Source of the DNA: Mitsuaria sp. GD03876
GTDB lineage: Bacteria; Pseudomonadota; Gammaproteobacteria; Burkholderiales; Burkholderiaceae_C
DNA: 64,000 nucleotides
NCBI RefSeq assembly: GCF_029840635.1
Contig: NZ_JAOCCU010000012.1
Location: forward strand, 84,802-148,801
Reading direction: 5' to 3'
The translations under genes were made by a program, and so were the position numbers. Shown here one piece after another: positions 50,273 through 62,106 of this stretch (its first letter is position 1; each line of letters begins with the position of its first letter). The notes under the pieces were generated by a model. It was not told the origin of the DNA, searched no databases, and saw only the letters and a list, made by a program, of their open reading frames with translations.

Positions 50273-50423
50273 ACCCATTGACGTCCGGCTTGCGCCTCTG
50301 CAATCCACCACCAGAACCCTGGACCGCATGAATCGAAGCATACGCAGCGCCGCGTTCCCGCCGAAGCCGCGATCGCCGCATCGACGCTTCGGCGGATCGC
50401 TGATGCGCGTGTCGGGGGATGCC

Positions 50424-52571
<2,148 letters not shown>

Positions 52572-52666
52572 CCTGTTGTCTCCTTGCCTGCGGCCCGCCG
52601 TCGCTGGCGGCCCGATCCGGCCACGCCGTCGCGATGGCGTCCGATTCGAGCCGCGATCCGCGCCGG

Positions 52667-52689
52667 AGGTGTTCCATCGCGGAACACCT
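52667..52689. promoter_or_regulatory. Upstream activator site for the AcoR-like protein
   Basis: Perfect 9-bp inverted repeat AGGTGTTCC-N5-GGAACACCT, about 150 bp upstream of the predicted sigma-54 start, a normal enhancer distance. Apart from this and the promoter I see nothing else in the 304-nt divergent gap. Confidence 0.75.
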
Positions 52690-52812
52690 GTGCCGGCGGG
52701 GGCGGTGCCTGGACCAGTCTGTGGAGCGATCCTGACCGCTTCCTGTCGGCTTGGGAACCGTTTCGCGCCGGCCAGCAGGGTCTTGCGCGCGATGGCGACG
52801 CGCGCGATCGGC

Positions 52813-52828
52813 TGGCACGGCGCATGCA
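52813..52828 (+). promoter_or_regulatory. Sigma-54 promoter of the aldehyde dehydrogenase gene
   Basis: TGGCAC-N5-ATGCA, one mismatch to the TGGCAC-N5-TTGCA consensus with exact GG-GC spacing. The start would be near 52840, 36 nt before the gene. Confidence 0.8.
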
Positions 52829-52875
52829 ACGAGGGCGGCGGCGTCCTTCGCCTCAACCACCACGGAGACCTTTCC

Positions 52876-54396
52876 ATGATCTACGCCAAGCCCAACGCGG
52901 CCGGCGCGCCGCTGTCCTTCAAGCCGCGCTACGACAACTTCATCGGCGGCCGCTGGACCGCGCCGCGCGACGGCCAGTACTTCGACGTGATCACGCCCAT
53001 CACCGGGCAGGTCTACACGCAGGCGGCGCGCTCGAACGCCGCCGACATCGAGCTCGCGCTGGACGCCGCGCACGCCGCCGCCGAGCGCTGGGGCGCCACG
53101 CCCGCGGCCGAACGCGCCAACGTGCTGTTGCGCATCGCCGACCGCATCGAGCAGAACCTGGAGCTGCTCGCCTACGCCGAGACCGTCGACAACGGCAAGC
53201 CGATGCGCGAGACGCTGAATGCCGACCTGCCGCTGGCGGTCGACCATTTCCGCTACTTCGCCGGCTGCCTGCGCGCGCAGGAAGGCGCGCTCAGCGAGAT
53301 CGACGCCAACACCGTCGCGTACCACTTCCACGAACCGCTGGGCGTCGTGGGCCAGATCATTCCGTGGAACTTCCCGATCCTGATGGCCGCGTGGAAGCTG
53401 GCGCCGGCGCTGGGCGCGGGCAACGCGGTGGTGCTCAAGCCGGCGGAGTCGACGCCGGTCAGCATCCTCGTGCTGGCCGAGCTGATCGCCGATTTGCTGC
53501 CGCCCGGCGTGCTGAACATCGTCAACGGCTACGGCAAGGAAGCGGGCATGCCGCTGGCGCAGAGCAAGCGCATCGCCAAGGTCGCGTTCACCGGGTCGAC
53601 GGCGACGGGACGCGTCATCGCGCAGGCCGCGGCGACCAACCTGATCCCGGCGACGCTGGAGCTCGGCGGCAAGAGCCCCAACGTCTTCTTCCCCGACATC
53701 GCGTCGCGCGACGACGACCTCTTCGACAAGGCGATCGAGGGCCTGGTGCTGTTCGCGTTCAACCAGGGCGAGGTCTGCACCTGCCCGTCGCGCGCGCTGA
53801 TCCATGAATCGATCTACGACCGGTTCATCGCTCGCGCCATCGACCGCGTGAAGGCGATCAAGCAGGGCAACCCGCTGGACACCGAGACGATGATGGGCGC
53901 GCAGGCCTCGTCGATGCAGCTCGACAAGATCCTGTCCTACCTGGAGATCGGCAAGCAGGAGGGCGCGCAGTGCCTGATCGGCGGCGGACGCGCGCAGCTC
54001 GGCGGCGACCTGGCGGGCGGGTACTACATCCAGCCCACGCTGTTCAAGGGCACCAACGACATGCGGATCTTCCGGGAGGAGATCTTCGGGCCGGTGCTCG
54101 CGGTGACGACCTTCAAGACGGAGGAAGAGGCGCTGCGCATCGCCAACGACACGCCGTACGGACTGGGCGCGGGCGTGTGGTCGCGCGACATCAACACCGC
54201 CTTCCGGATGGGCAAGGGCATCAAGGCCGGGCGCGTGTGGACGAATTGCTATCACGCGTATCCGGCGCACGCGACCTTCGGCGGCTACAAGGAATCGGGC
54301 ATCGGGCGGGAGACCCACAAGATGATGCTGGACCATTACCAGCAGACGAAGAACCTGCTGGTCAGCTACTCGCAGCAGAAGCTGGGGTTCTTCTAA
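52876..54396 (+). CDS. Aldehyde dehydrogenase, AldB/ExaC type
   Basis: 506 residues. NAD-binding [20 protein letters not shown], the general base Glu262 in LELGGKSP and catalytic Cys301 in [12 protein letters not shown] are intact; the CTCPSR motif is typical of the AldB/ExaC/AcoD group that oxidises acetaldehyde and other aliphatic aldehydes. Start at 52876 has GGAG at 8 nt. Sigma-54 promoter plus AcoR-like activator indicate induction by alcohols, aldehydes or acetoin. Confidence 0.94.
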   Translation: MIYAKPNAAGAPLSFKPRYDNFIGGRWTAPRDGQYFDVITPITGQVYTQAARSNAADIELALDAAHAAAERWGATPAAERANVLLRIADRIEQNLELLAYAETVDNGKPMRETLNADLPLAVDHFRYFAGCLRAQEGALSEIDANTVAYHFHEPLGVVGQIIPWNFPILMAAWKLAPALGAGNAVVLKPAESTPVSILVLAELIADLLPPGVLNIVNGYGKEAGMPLAQSKRIAKVAFTGSTATGRVIAQAAATNLIPATLELGGKSPNVFFPDIASRDDDLFDKAIEGLVLFAFNQGEVCTCPSRALIHESIYDRFIARAIDRVKAIKQGNPLDTETMMGAQASSMQLDKILSYLEIGKQEGAQCLIGGGRAQLGGDLAGGYYIQPTLFKGTNDMRIFREEIFGPVLAVTTFKTEEEALRIANDTPYGLGAGVWSRDINTAFRMGKGIKAGRVWTNCYHAYPAHATFGGYKESGIGRETHKMMLDHYQQTKNLLVSYSQQKLGFF

Positions 54397-54398
54397 GA

Positions 54399-54436
54399 CC
54401 CTCACCCCCCGCCCTCTCCCGCGGTGCGGGAGAGGG
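54399..54436 (+). repeat. REP-like palindromic repeat, copy 2
   Basis: CCCTCACCCCCC then CCCTCTCCCGC-GG-TGCGGGAGAGGG. Begins 3 nt after the aldehyde dehydrogenase stop and may act as its transcript end. Confidence 0.8.
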
Positions 54437-54459
54437 AGCCATGCGACACCGAGCGCGGA

Positions 54460-54490
54460 AAACAATTGTCCACATAAAAGACAATTGTTT
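54460..54490. promoter_or_regulatory. Inverted-repeat operator of psuK
   Basis: AAACAATTGTC-N9-GACAATTGTTT, a perfect 11-bp inverted repeat. Each arm itself holds the palindrome ACAATTGT, with centres 20 bp apart (two helical turns). It abuts the -35 box of psuK. Confidence 0.8.
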
Positions 54491-54517
54491 GATTCGTGGC
54501 GCCGATCTGCCTAGAAT
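54489..54517 (+). promoter_or_regulatory. psuK promoter
   Basis: TTGATT (54489-54494), 17-bp spacer, TAGAAT (54512-54517). The start point falls at about 54523-54525, directly before the ATG at 54526, so the mRNA is probably leaderless. Confidence 0.75.
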
Positions 54518-54525
54518 CCGGCGCC

Positions 54526-55626
54526 ATGTCGACGCCCAAGGACCTCTCCTCGAAGGAACAGCTGCTCGCGCTGGTTGAGGCCAATCCCTTCATCAGCCAG
54601 CAGGAGCTGGCGGACCGGCTCGGCCTGTCGCGCTCGGCGGTGGCCGGCCACCTGGCCCAGCTCACGCGGGAGGGCCGCATCCTCGGCCGCGCCTACGTGC
54701 TGCCGCAGCGCCAGCCGATCGTCTGCCTCGGCGGCACCAACCTCGACCGCAAGCTGCGCGGCCTGGGCGAGTTGCGCATGGGCAGTTCCAATCCCGCCGC
54801 GCAGCATGAATCGGCCGGCGGCGTGGCCCGCAACATCGCCGAGAACCTCGCGCGGCTCGGCCTGCCGGTGCATCTGCTGACCGCCGTCGGCCGCGATGCC
54901 GCCGGGCAGGCGCTGCTGGCGCAACTGCAGGCGCTGGGCGTCGATTGCGCCGGCTGCCTGCAGGCGACGGATGCCGCCACCGGCAGCTACACCGCCGTGC
55001 TGGACCCGCGCGGGGAACTGGTGCTCGCGCTGGCGCACATGGTCCTGACCGACCGGCTCGATCCCGCCTTCCTGCGCCAGACCGCGCCGCACCGCGCGCC
55101 GGCGCGCTGGCTGGTCGCCGACCTGAACCTGCCGCGCGAGACGCTCGACGAGCTGCGCGCCGAGGCGCGCCTGCGCGGCCAGTCGCTGCTGCTGGTGGCC
55201 GTGTCGGAGCCGAAGATGGCGCGACTCGGCGCCGACCTGCGCGGCGTCGAGCTGCTGGTGCTGAACCGCGGCGAGCTGCAGGCGCTGGTCGGGCGGCCGC
55301 TGCCCGATGACACGGCGCTGCGCGACGCCTGGCGCTCGCTGCGCGAGGCCGGCCTGCGGCGGCTGGTGATCAGCGACGGCGCGGACGGCGTCCGCTACTC
55401 CGAGGACGACGAGCTGGTCCTGCTGGCCGCGCCGCCGCTGGACCCGGCGACGATCCGCGAGGTCACCGGCGCCGGCGACGCGATGACCGCCGGCATCGCG
55501 GCCGCGCTGCACCGCGACCCCGACGACCTGCGCGGCGCCTGCGCGCTGGGGTTGCGGCTGGCGGCGCTGACGCTGCAGAGCGACGCGACCGTCAGCGAGG
55601 CGCTGAGCCCCGCGCTGCTGGTCTGA
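54526..55626 (+). CDS. psuK: Pseudouridine kinase with N-terminal winged HTH
   Basis: 366 residues. An N-terminal winged HTH (about residues 8-55, ISQQELADRLGLSRSAVAGHL) precedes a PfkB-family kinase domain with CLGGTNLDRK, ESAGGVARNIAENLARLG and the catalytic EVTGAGDAMTAG. It phosphorylates pseudouridine; the HTH suggests it also represses its own promoter, and the adjoining perfect operator supports this. There is no Shine-Dalgarno. It is followed 87 nt later by psuG, the next enzyme. Confidence 0.9.
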   Translation: MSTPKDLSSKEQLLALVEANPFISQQELADRLGLSRSAVAGHLAQLTREGRILGRAYVLPQRQPIVCLGGTNLDRKLRGLGELRMGSSNPAAQHESAGGVARNIAENLARLGLPVHLLTAVGRDAAGQALLAQLQALGVDCAGCLQATDAATGSYTAVLDPRGELVLALAHMVLTDRLDPAFLRQTAPHRAPARWLVADLNLPRETLDELRAEARLRGQSLLLVAVSEPKMARLGADLRGVELLVLNRGELQALVGRPLPDDTALRDAWRSLREAGLRRLVISDGADGVRYSEDDELVLLAAPPLDPATIREVTGAGDAMTAGIAAALHRDPDDLRGACALGLRLAALTLQSDATVSEALSPALLV

Positions 55627-55713
55627 CGCGGCGGCCCGACGCACCGCCGCACAAGCATTCGACGCACGGCCACCCGACCTGCCGCCCCCTCCGACGATGT
55701 CGAGAACACCCCG

Positions 55714-56658
55714 ATGAACACGCCCATGACGACCCCTGACCGTTTCGACCCGACCCTGATCGACTACTCCCCCGAGGTGGCCGCCGCGCGCGCCGAGGGC
55801 CGGCCGCTGGTGGCGCTGGAGTCCACCATCATTTCCCACGGCATGCCGTACCCGCAGAACGTGCAGACGGCGCGCGAGGTGGAGGCCATCGTGCGCGCCC
55901 ACGGCGCGGTGCCCGCGACGATCGCGGTGCTGGACGGCAAGGTCCGCGTCGGCCTGAACGACGCGCAGCTCGAGCTGCTGGGCCAGTCGCCCGACGCGAT
56001 GAAGCTCAGCCGCCGCGACCTGCCCTTCGCGCTGGCCACCGGCCGCGTCGGCGCGACGACGGTCGCCGCGACGATGATCTGCGCGCACCTGGCCGGCATC
56101 GAGGTCTTCGTGACTGGCGGCATCGGCGGCGTGCACCGCGGCGCGGAGACCTCGTTCGACATCTCGGCCGACCTGCAGGAACTCGCGCGCACCCCGGTGG
56201 CGGTGGTCTGCGCCGGCGCCAAGAGCATCCTGGACCTGTCGCTGACGCTGGAGTACCTGGAGACGCACGGCGTGCCGGTGCTGTCGGTGGTACAGGAGAA
56301 CTTCGCCGCGTTCTACACGCGCGACAGCGGGCTGAAGGCCGATTTCCGGATCGACGCGCCGGCCGACCAGGCGAAGTTCCTGCGCATGAAATGGGCGCTG
56401 GGCCTGGGCGGCGGCGCGGTGATCAGCAACCCGGTCCCGGCCGAGCACGAGATGCCGCAGGCGGTCATCGACGGCTTCATCGCGCAGGCGCTGCGCGAGG
56501 CCACGGCGCAGGGCATCAGCGGCAAGGCGGTCACGCCCTACCTGCTGGCCCGCATCAAGGACCTGAGCGCCGGCGCCAGCCTGGCGACCAACATCGCGCT
56601 GGTGAAGCACAACGCCACCGTCGGCGCGGCGCTGGCCCTGGCGCTCAAGGCGCGCTGA
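55714..56658 (+). CDS. psuG: Pseudouridine-5'-phosphate glycosidase
   Basis: 314 residues. ALESTIISHGMPYPQN (Glu36), FVTGGIGGVHRGAETSFDISADL and CAGAKSILDLSLTLEYLET are the conserved blocks of the family. It splits pseudouridine 5'-phosphate into uracil and ribose-5-phosphate. Forms an operon with psuK. Start at 55714; Met5 is an alternative. Confidence 0.95.
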   Translation: MNTPMTTPDRFDPTLIDYSPEVAAARAEGRPLVALESTIISHGMPYPQNVQTAREVEAIVRAHGAVPATIAVLDGKVRVGLNDAQLELLGQSPDAMKLSRRDLPFALATGRVGATTVAATMICAHLAGIEVFVTGGIGGVHRGAETSFDISADLQELARTPVAVVCAGAKSILDLSLTLEYLETHGVPVLSVVQENFAAFYTRDSGLKADFRIDAPADQAKFLRMKWALGLGGGAVISNPVPAEHEMPQAVIDGFIAQALREATAQGISGKAVTPYLLARIKDLSAGASLATNIALVKHNATVGAALALALKAR

Positions 56659-56666
56659 GGGCGACG

Positions 56667-56734
56667 CCCCTCACCCCGGCCCTCTCCCGCGGTGCGGGAG
56701 AGGAGCAGCGCCCGGAAGGGGTGGGGGTGAGGGG
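56667..56734 (+). repeat. REP-like palindromic repeat, copy 3
   Basis: Outer arms CCCCTCACCCC / GGGGTGAGGGG enclose the inner palindrome CCTCTCCCGC-GG-TGCGGGAGAGG. It is the most complete copy and begins 9 nt after psuG. Confidence 0.8.
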
Positions 56735-56750
56735 TATTTCTCCATTCGCA

Positions 56751-56784
56751 CAGGTTTTCCTCGCGCATGCGCAGGATTAACCTG
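56751..56784. promoter_or_regulatory. Imperfect palindrome upstream of the efflux genes
   Basis: CAGGTT ... AACCTG outer arms around TCCT ... AGGA and the central palindrome GCGCATGCGC. Possible operator for the efflux operon, whose regulator is not in the window. I could not place a promoter. Confidence 0.4.
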
Positions 56785-56871
56785 GACGAAACATTCGTCG
56801 CCAAGGCCAGACCTAAGCTTCCGCGCCCGGTCCCGCCCGCCTGAGGCGACCGTCGTTGGAGAAAAGTGTTC

Positions 56872-58170
56872 ATGCGCCGCAAGTCCGTTGTCCTGTCGTT
56901 GATCGTCGTCCTGCTCGTCGCCGCCGGCGGCTGGTGGTGGAAGTCACGGTCGGCGGCCCATGACGGCGGCGCGGCCGCCGCGACGCCGGCCGCGCGCGGC
57001 GCTTCCGGCCCGGGCGGCACGCAGATGGTCGGCGTCGTCACCGCCCAGCGCCGCGACGTGCCGGTCACCGTCGAGGCCTCCGGCACCGTCACCCCGCTCA
57101 ACCAGGTCGACGTCCGCGCCCAGACGACCTCCACCGTGCGCGACGTGCTCGTCCACGACGGCCAGACCGTCGCCAAGGGCCAGCCGCTGTTCCGCTTCGA
57201 CGACCGCGCCGACCGTGCCAACCTGGACAAGGCCCGCGCCCAGCTCGCCCGCGACAAGGCCAGCCTCGGCGACCTGCAGCGCCAGTACGAGCGCGCCAAG
57301 GACCTGCTGGCGCAGAAGTTCGTCGCGCAAAGCGCCGTCGACACGGCGCTGGCCAACCTCGAGGGCGGCCGCAGCCTGGTCGATGCCGACGCCGCCGCGG
57401 TCCAGTCCGCCACCGTCGCGCTCAGCTACAACGAGATCCGCGCGCCCTTCGCCGGCCGCGCCGGCGCGGTCAACGTCTGGCCCGGCAGCCTGGTCCAGGC
57501 CAGCGCCTCGGGCACGCCGCTGGTCAACATCGTCCAGATCGACCCGATCGCCATCAGCTTCAACCTGCCCGAGACCGAGCTCGCCCCGGTGCTGGACGCG
57601 ATGCGCCCGCAAGGCGGCGCCGCCCGGCCCGCGCCCGAGGTGCAGGTGGTGCTGCCCACCATCGAGGGCGGCCCTTCCCGCAAGGACAGCAGGAGCGGCA
57701 AGCCCGTCGAGTCCGTCGCCCGCGGCAAGCTGATCTTCGTGGACAACCTGGTCGACGCCACCACCGGCACGATCAAGCTCAAGGCCGAGTTCGAGAACGC
57801 CGCCCAGAAGCTCTGGCCCGGCCAGTACCTGCGCGTGCGCATGACGCTGCGCTCGATGCCCGACGCGATCGTGATCCCGCAGGCCGCGATCATCCTGCGC
57901 GGCAGCGACCGCCAGGTCTACGTCGTCGGCCCGGACAAGACCGCCCAGCTCAAGCCGGTCAAGCTGCGCTACACCTTCGGCGAGATGGCCGTGGTCGACG
58001 GCGTGGACGCGGGCGCGACGGTCGTGCTCGACGGCAAGCAGAACCTGCGCCCCGGCACCCCCGTGCGCACCCAGCCCGCCGCGGTCAACCCGGCCGCCGC
58101 CGCCCGCCTGGCCGCCGCCGCGTCGGCCGCCGGCGCCGGCGCCTCCAACGGCGACGTCGCCGCGCCCTGA
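56872..58170 (+). CDS. RND efflux membrane-fusion (adaptor) protein
   Basis: 432 residues. One N-terminal membrane anchor (residues 5-25, VVLSLIVVLLVAAGGWW). The sequence then shows the barrel-sandwich halves (VTPLNQVDVRAQTTSTV), an alpha-hairpin rich in Ala/Gln/Lys, YNEIRAPFAGRAGAV and a beta-barrel domain. It resembles MdtA/AcrA-type adaptors. ATG at 56872 is preferred to GTG at 56866 because of spacing from GGAG. The C-terminus is Ala-rich. Confidence 0.93.
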   Translation: MRRKSVVLSLIVVLLVAAGGWWWKSRSAAHDGGAAAATPAARGASGPGGTQMVGVVTAQRRDVPVTVEASGTVTPLNQVDVRAQTTSTVRDVLVHDGQTVAKGQPLFRFDDRADRANLDKARAQLARDKASLGDLQRQYERAKDLLAQKFVAQSAVDTALANLEGGRSLVDADAAAVQSATVALSYNEIRAPFAGRAGAVNVWPGSLVQASASGTPLVNIVQIDPIAISFNLPETELAPVLDAMRPQGGAARPAPEVQVVLPTIEGGPSRKDSRSGKPVESVARGKLIFVDNLVDATTGTIKLKAEFENAAQKLWPGQYLRVRMTLRSMPDAIVIPQAAIILRGSDRQVYVVGPDKTAQLKPVKLRYTFGEMAVVDGVDAGATVVLDGKQNLRPGTPVRTQPAAVNPAAAARLAAAASAAGAGASNGDVAAP

Positions 58171-58239
58171 GGACCGGCCCGCTTCCGGCCGCCTCCCCCG
58201 CCCGCCCGACGCCCTCCGCCACCGCTTCCGGACGCTGTC

Positions 58240-61200
58240 ATGAATCTCACCGAACTCTTCATCCGGCGGCCGGTCATGACCGTGCTGCTGAACGTGGCGC
58301 TGGTCGTCGCCGGCCTGGCCGCGTGGAGCCGCATCCCGGTCGCCGCGCTGCCCAGCTTCAACACGCCGGTCATCAACGTCCAGGCGGTCCTGCCCGGCGC
58401 CAGCCCTGAGACGATGGCCTCGTCGGTGGCGCTGCCGCTGGAGAAGCAGTTCTCGACGATCGCCGGCATCACGACGATCTCCTCGACCAACACGCTGGGC
58501 AGCAGCTCGCTGACGCTGGAGTTCGACTCCGCGCGCGACATCGACGCCGCCGCCGTGGACGTGCAGGCCGCGTTGTTCCGCTCGCTGCGCGCGCTGCCCA
58601 CCGAGATGACGACGCCGCCGTCGTACCGCAAGGTCAACCCGGCCGACGCGCCGGTGCTGCTGGTGGCGCTGACCTCGCCGTCGATCAACCTGTCCGAGCT
58701 CAACGACTACGCCGAGAACCTGATCACCCCCAGCCTGTCCACCATCGACGGCGTGGCGCAGGTCTCGATCTACGGCCAGAAGCGCTTCGCGGTGCGCATC
58801 AAGGCGCGCAACGAGTTGCTGCAGCAACGCAACATCACGCTCGACGAGCTGCAGGCCGCCGTCAAGGGCGCCAACGCCAACACGCCGGTGGGCACGCTGG
58901 ACGGCTCGCGCCAGACGCTGACCATCCAGGCCAACAAGCAGCTGCGCGACGCCAACGCCTTCGGCGGCATCGTCGTGGCCACGCGCAACGGCGCGCCGGT
59001 GTTCCTGCGCGAGGTGGCCGACGTCGAGGACAGCTACGAGACCGTCAAGTCCTTCTCCAACTTCAACGGCGAGCGCTCCATCGTGCTGGCCGTGCAGCGC
59101 CAGCCCGACGCCAACACGGTGAAGGTCGTCGACGCGGTCAAGGCGATGCTGCCGCGCTTCGCGGCGCAGTTGCCGGCCTCGGTGCAGATGAGCACGCTCA
59201 ACGACCGCTCGGTCTCGATCCGCGAGTCGCTGCACGACGTCTACTTCACGCTGGCGCTGACGGTCGGGCTGGTGGTGATGGTGATCTTCCTGTTCCTGCG
59301 CCGCATGGTCGCGACGCTGATCCCGACGCTGTCGCTGCCGATCTCGCTGATCGGCGCGGTGACGCTGCTGTTCGCGCTGGGCTACAGCCTGGACAACATC
59401 TCGCTGCTGGGCATCACGCTGGCCGTCGGCCTGGTCGTGGACGACGCGATCGTGATGCTGGAGAACATCTACCGCCACGTCGAGGACGGCATGGCGCCGT
59501 TCGACGCCGCCATCCGCGGCGCGCGCGAGATGGCCTTCACCATCATGTCGATCTCGATCTCGCTGGTCGCCGTGCTGATCCCGATCTTCTTCATGCCGGG
59601 CGTCATCGGGCTGCTGTTCCACGAGTTCGCCGTCGTCGTGTCGCTGGCGATCATGGTCTCGGCCGGCGTGTCGCTGACGCTGGTGCCGATGCTGTGCAGC
59701 CGCTTCCTGAGCAGCCACCACGACGTCCGGGAGAACGCGCTGGGCCGCACGTTCGAGGCCGGCTTCGGCTGGGTGCTGGGCAAGTACACCGGCTCGCTGG
59801 ACTGGGCGCTGCGCCACCGCTGGGTGGTCGGCGTGGTGGCGCTGGCCAGCTTCGTCGCCAGCGCCTGGCTGTGGATCGCCATCCCCAAGGGCTTCTTCCC
59901 CGAGGAGGACATCGGCCAGATCCAGGCCAGCACCGAGGCCTCGGAGGACATCTCCTTCGCCGCGATGACGGTGCTGCAGGAACGCGTCGCGCAGATCGTG
60001 CAGGACGATCCGTCGGTGGCGTCGGTGTCGGCCGCGGTGGGCGGCGGCGGGGGCGGCGGCAACGTCAACACCGGCCGGCTGTTCATCAACCTGAAGCCGC
60101 GCGCCGAGCGCGTGGCGATGCCGCAGGTGCTGGAGCAGCTGCGCAAGAAGCTGCGCGTGGTGCCCGGCATCGCCGTCTACCTGCGCCCGGTGCAGAACCT
60201 GCAGCTCGGCGGCCGCCAGTCCAAGAGCCGCTACCAGTTCACGCTGCAGTCGGTCAGCACCGGCGAGCTCAATACCTGGGCGGTCAAGCTGCAGGACAAG
60301 CTGCGCAACGACCCGGCGTTCCGCGACGTGACCAGCGATTCGCAGCTGCGCGGGCTGCAGGCCAACCTGGTGATCGACCGCGAACGCGCGACGCTGCTGG
60401 GCGTGCAGATGCAGGACCTGCGCAACGCGCTGTACTCGGCCTTCGGCGAGCGCCAGGTGTCCAGCATCTACGCCGAGAGCAACACCTACCAGGTCATCAT
60501 GGAAGCGGTCGACAGCGACCGCCTCAGCGAGGACGCGTTCGACAAGATCTACCTGCGCGGCAGGAACAGCACGATGGTGCCGCTGACCGCGTTCGCCAGC
60601 GTCAAGCGCGAGCTGGGCCCCACGGCGGTCAACCACCAGGGCCAGCTGCAGGCGATCACGCTGAGCTTCAACCTCGCGCCCGACGTGCCGCTGGGCAACG
60701 CGACGGCCAAGATCGACCAGTTCACGCGGGAGATCGGCCTGCCGCCGTCCATCATCACCAGCTACGGCGGCGACGCGGCGGTGTTCAAGGACTCGCAGGG
60801 CGGCCAGCTGCTGCTGATCGTGCTGGCGGTGGCGGTGATCTACGTGCTGCTGGGCGTGCTCTACGAGAGCTACATCCACCCGCTGACCATCCTGGCCGGC
60901 CTGCCGTCGGCGGCGGTGGGCGCGCTGCTGACGCTGCAGCTCGCGGGCATGGAGCTGACCATCATCGCGACGATCGGCATCCTGATGCTGGTGGGCATCG
61001 TGAAGAAGAACGCGATCATGATGATCGACTTCGCGCTGGACGCGCAGCGCAACGGCGGCATGACGCCGCCGCAGGCGATCCGCGAGGCCTGCATCCTGCG
61101 CTTCCGCCCGATCATGATGACCACGCTTGCCGCGCTGATGGGCGCGCTGCCGATCGCGCTGGGACTGGGCGCCGGGGCGGAACTGCGCCAGCCGCTGGGC

Positions 61201-61389
61201 CTGGCGGTGGTCGGCGGGCTGATCCTGTCGCAGGCGGTGACGCTCTACATCACGCCGGTGATCTACCTGGCGCTGGACCGCTTCAGCGGGAAGGGGCCCG
61301 ACACGCGGGAGGTCGCGCCGACGCGGCTGACCGAGCATCCGGGGCATCCTGCGAATCCGGCCCATCCGGCGCCGGGGCACGCGGACTGA
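58240..61389 (+). CDS. RND efflux transporter, HAE1 type
   Basis: 1049-residue inner-membrane proton antiporter. MNLTELFIRRPVMTVLLNVAL is the typical start. The TM4 proton relay AVGLVVDDAIVMLENIYRHV and the TM10 KKNAIMMIDFAL with its lysine are intact, with two large periplasmic loops. It resembles MdtB/MdtC. A Gly-rich run (AVGGGGGGGNVNTG) sits in the second loop. 69 nt after the adaptor gene. No outer-membrane channel gene is adjacent, so a TolC-like partner elsewhere is expected. Confidence 0.94.
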   Translation: MNLTELFIRRPVMTVLLNVALVVAGLAAWSRIPVAALPSFNTPVINVQAVLPGASPETMASSVALPLEKQFSTIAGITTISSTNTLGSSSLTLEFDSARDIDAAAVDVQAALFRSLRALPTEMTTPPSYRKVNPADAPVLLVALTSPSINLSELNDYAENLITPSLSTIDGVAQVSIYGQKRFAVRIKARNELLQQRNITLDELQAAVKGANANTPVGTLDGSRQTLTIQANKQLRDANAFGGIVVATRNGAPVFLREVADVEDSYETVKSFSNFNGERSIVLAVQRQPDANTVKVVDAVKAMLPRFAAQLPASVQMSTLNDRSVSIRESLHDVYFTLALTVGLVVMVIFLFLRRMVATLIPTLSLPISLIGAVTLLFALGYSLDNISLLGITLAVGLVVDDAIVMLENIYRHVEDGMAPFDAAIRGAREMAFTIMSISISLVAVLIPIFFMPGVIGLLFHEFAVVVSLAIMVSAGVSLTLVPMLCSRFLSSHHDVRENALGRTFEAGFGWVLGKYTGSLDWALRHRWVVGVVALASFVASAWLWIAIPKGFFPEEDIGQIQASTEASEDISFAAMTVLQERVAQIVQDDPSVASVSAAVGGGGGGGNVNTGRLFINLKPRAERVAMPQVLEQLRKKLRVVPGIAVYLRPVQNLQLGGRQSKSRYQFTLQSVSTGELNTWAVKLQDKLRNDPAFRDVTSDSQLRGLQANLVIDRERATLLGVQMQDLRNALYSAFGERQVSSIYAESNTYQVIMEAVDSDRLSEDAFDKIYLRGRNSTMVPLTAFASVKRELGPTAVNHQGQLQAITLSFNLAPDVPLGNATAKIDQFTREIGLPPSIITSYGGDAAVFKDSQGGQLLLIVLAVAVIYVLLGVLYESYIHPLTILAGLPSAAVGALLTLQLAGMELTIIATIGILMLVGIVKKNAIMMIDFALDAQRNGGMTPPQAIREACILRFRPIMMTTLAALMGALPIALGLGAGAELRQPLGLAVVGGLILSQAVTLYITPVIYLALDRFSGKGPDTREVAPTRLTEHPGHPANPAHPAPGHAD

Positions 61390-61431
61390 CGGGGGCCACC
61401 CACCGGCCGCCGTCCGGCGCGGCCTCCACGG

Positions 61432-61470
61432 GGCATGGGGGATCCCTCCAGGACCCCCAAGCCCCATGCC
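61432..61470. terminator. Hairpin between efflux transporter and tag
   Basis: Perfect 9-bp stem GGCATGGGG / CCCCATGCC with extra inner G-C pairs, between convergent genes. No T-run, so termination efficiency is uncertain. Confidence 0.5.
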
Positions 61471-61479
61471 GGCCCGGGA

Positions 61480-62088
61480 TCACCGAGGCGGGCGGAATTC
61501 GTGGCGTGCCGCTGCAGCCGCCTCGCGGCCGATGCAGCCCGGCGCGTGGTCGTTGACCAGGCCCATCGCCTGCATGAAGGCATAGACCGTCGTCGGGCCG
61601 ACGAACTTCCAGCCGCGTTTCTTCAGTTCCTTGGACAGGCGGATCGAGGTCTCGGAGGTGGGACGCACGTCGCCGCCCTCCTCCGGATCCTCGAAGCGCC
61701 AGAAGAACGCGGCGAGCGAGCCCGCCTCCTTCTGCAGCTCCAGCGCGCGGCCGGCGTTGTGGATGGCCGCCTCGATCTTGCCGCGATGACGCACGATGCC
61801 CTCGTCGGCGAGCAGCCGCTCGACATCGGCCTCCTTGAACTTCGCGACCTTGGCGATCTCGAAGCGCTTGAACGCCTGGCGGAAGTTCTCCCGCTTGGCC
61901 AGGATCGTCCGCCACGACAGGCCCGACTGGAAGCCCTCGAGGCACAGCTTCTCGAACAGCCGTCGGTCCTCGACGACCGGATAACCCCATTCGTCGTCGT
62001 GGTACGCACGGTAGGCCTCGAAGCCGGGCGCCTCGCACCACTTGCATCGCCATTGGCCGTCCGGGCCCTGCGCCAGTCGTTCGCTCAT
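61480..62088 (-). CDS. tag: DNA-3-methyladenine glycosylase I
   Basis: 202 residues. RCKWCEAPGFEAYRAYHDDEWG (in part: Cys15, His30, Trp34) and the C-terminal VNDHAPGCIGR give the zinc ligands of Tag; the HhH core is FEKLCLEGFQSGLSW. It removes 3-methyladenine from alkylated DNA. An in-frame GTG at 62094 exists, but ATG at 62088 has GGAGGGG at ideal spacing. Confidence 0.96.
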   Translation of the reverse strand: MSERLAQGPDGQWRCKWCEAPGFEAYRAYHDDEWGYPVVEDRRLFEKLCLEGFQSGLSWRTILAKRENFRQAFKRFEIAKVAKFKEADVERLLADEGIVRHRGKIEAAIHNAGRALELQKEAGSLAAFFWRFEDPEEGGDVRPTSETSIRLSKELKKRGWKFVGPTTVYAFMQAMGLVNDHAPGCIGREAAAAARHEFRPPR

Positions 62089-62106
62089 CGTCACCCCTCC
62101 CCGGCC

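Noticed and set aside
56944..61467. A minus-strand open frame of about 1,500 codons opposite the efflux genes.
   Set aside because: Antisense shadow of the adaptor and RND transporter; low-complexity Arg/His/Gln composition and no start signal.
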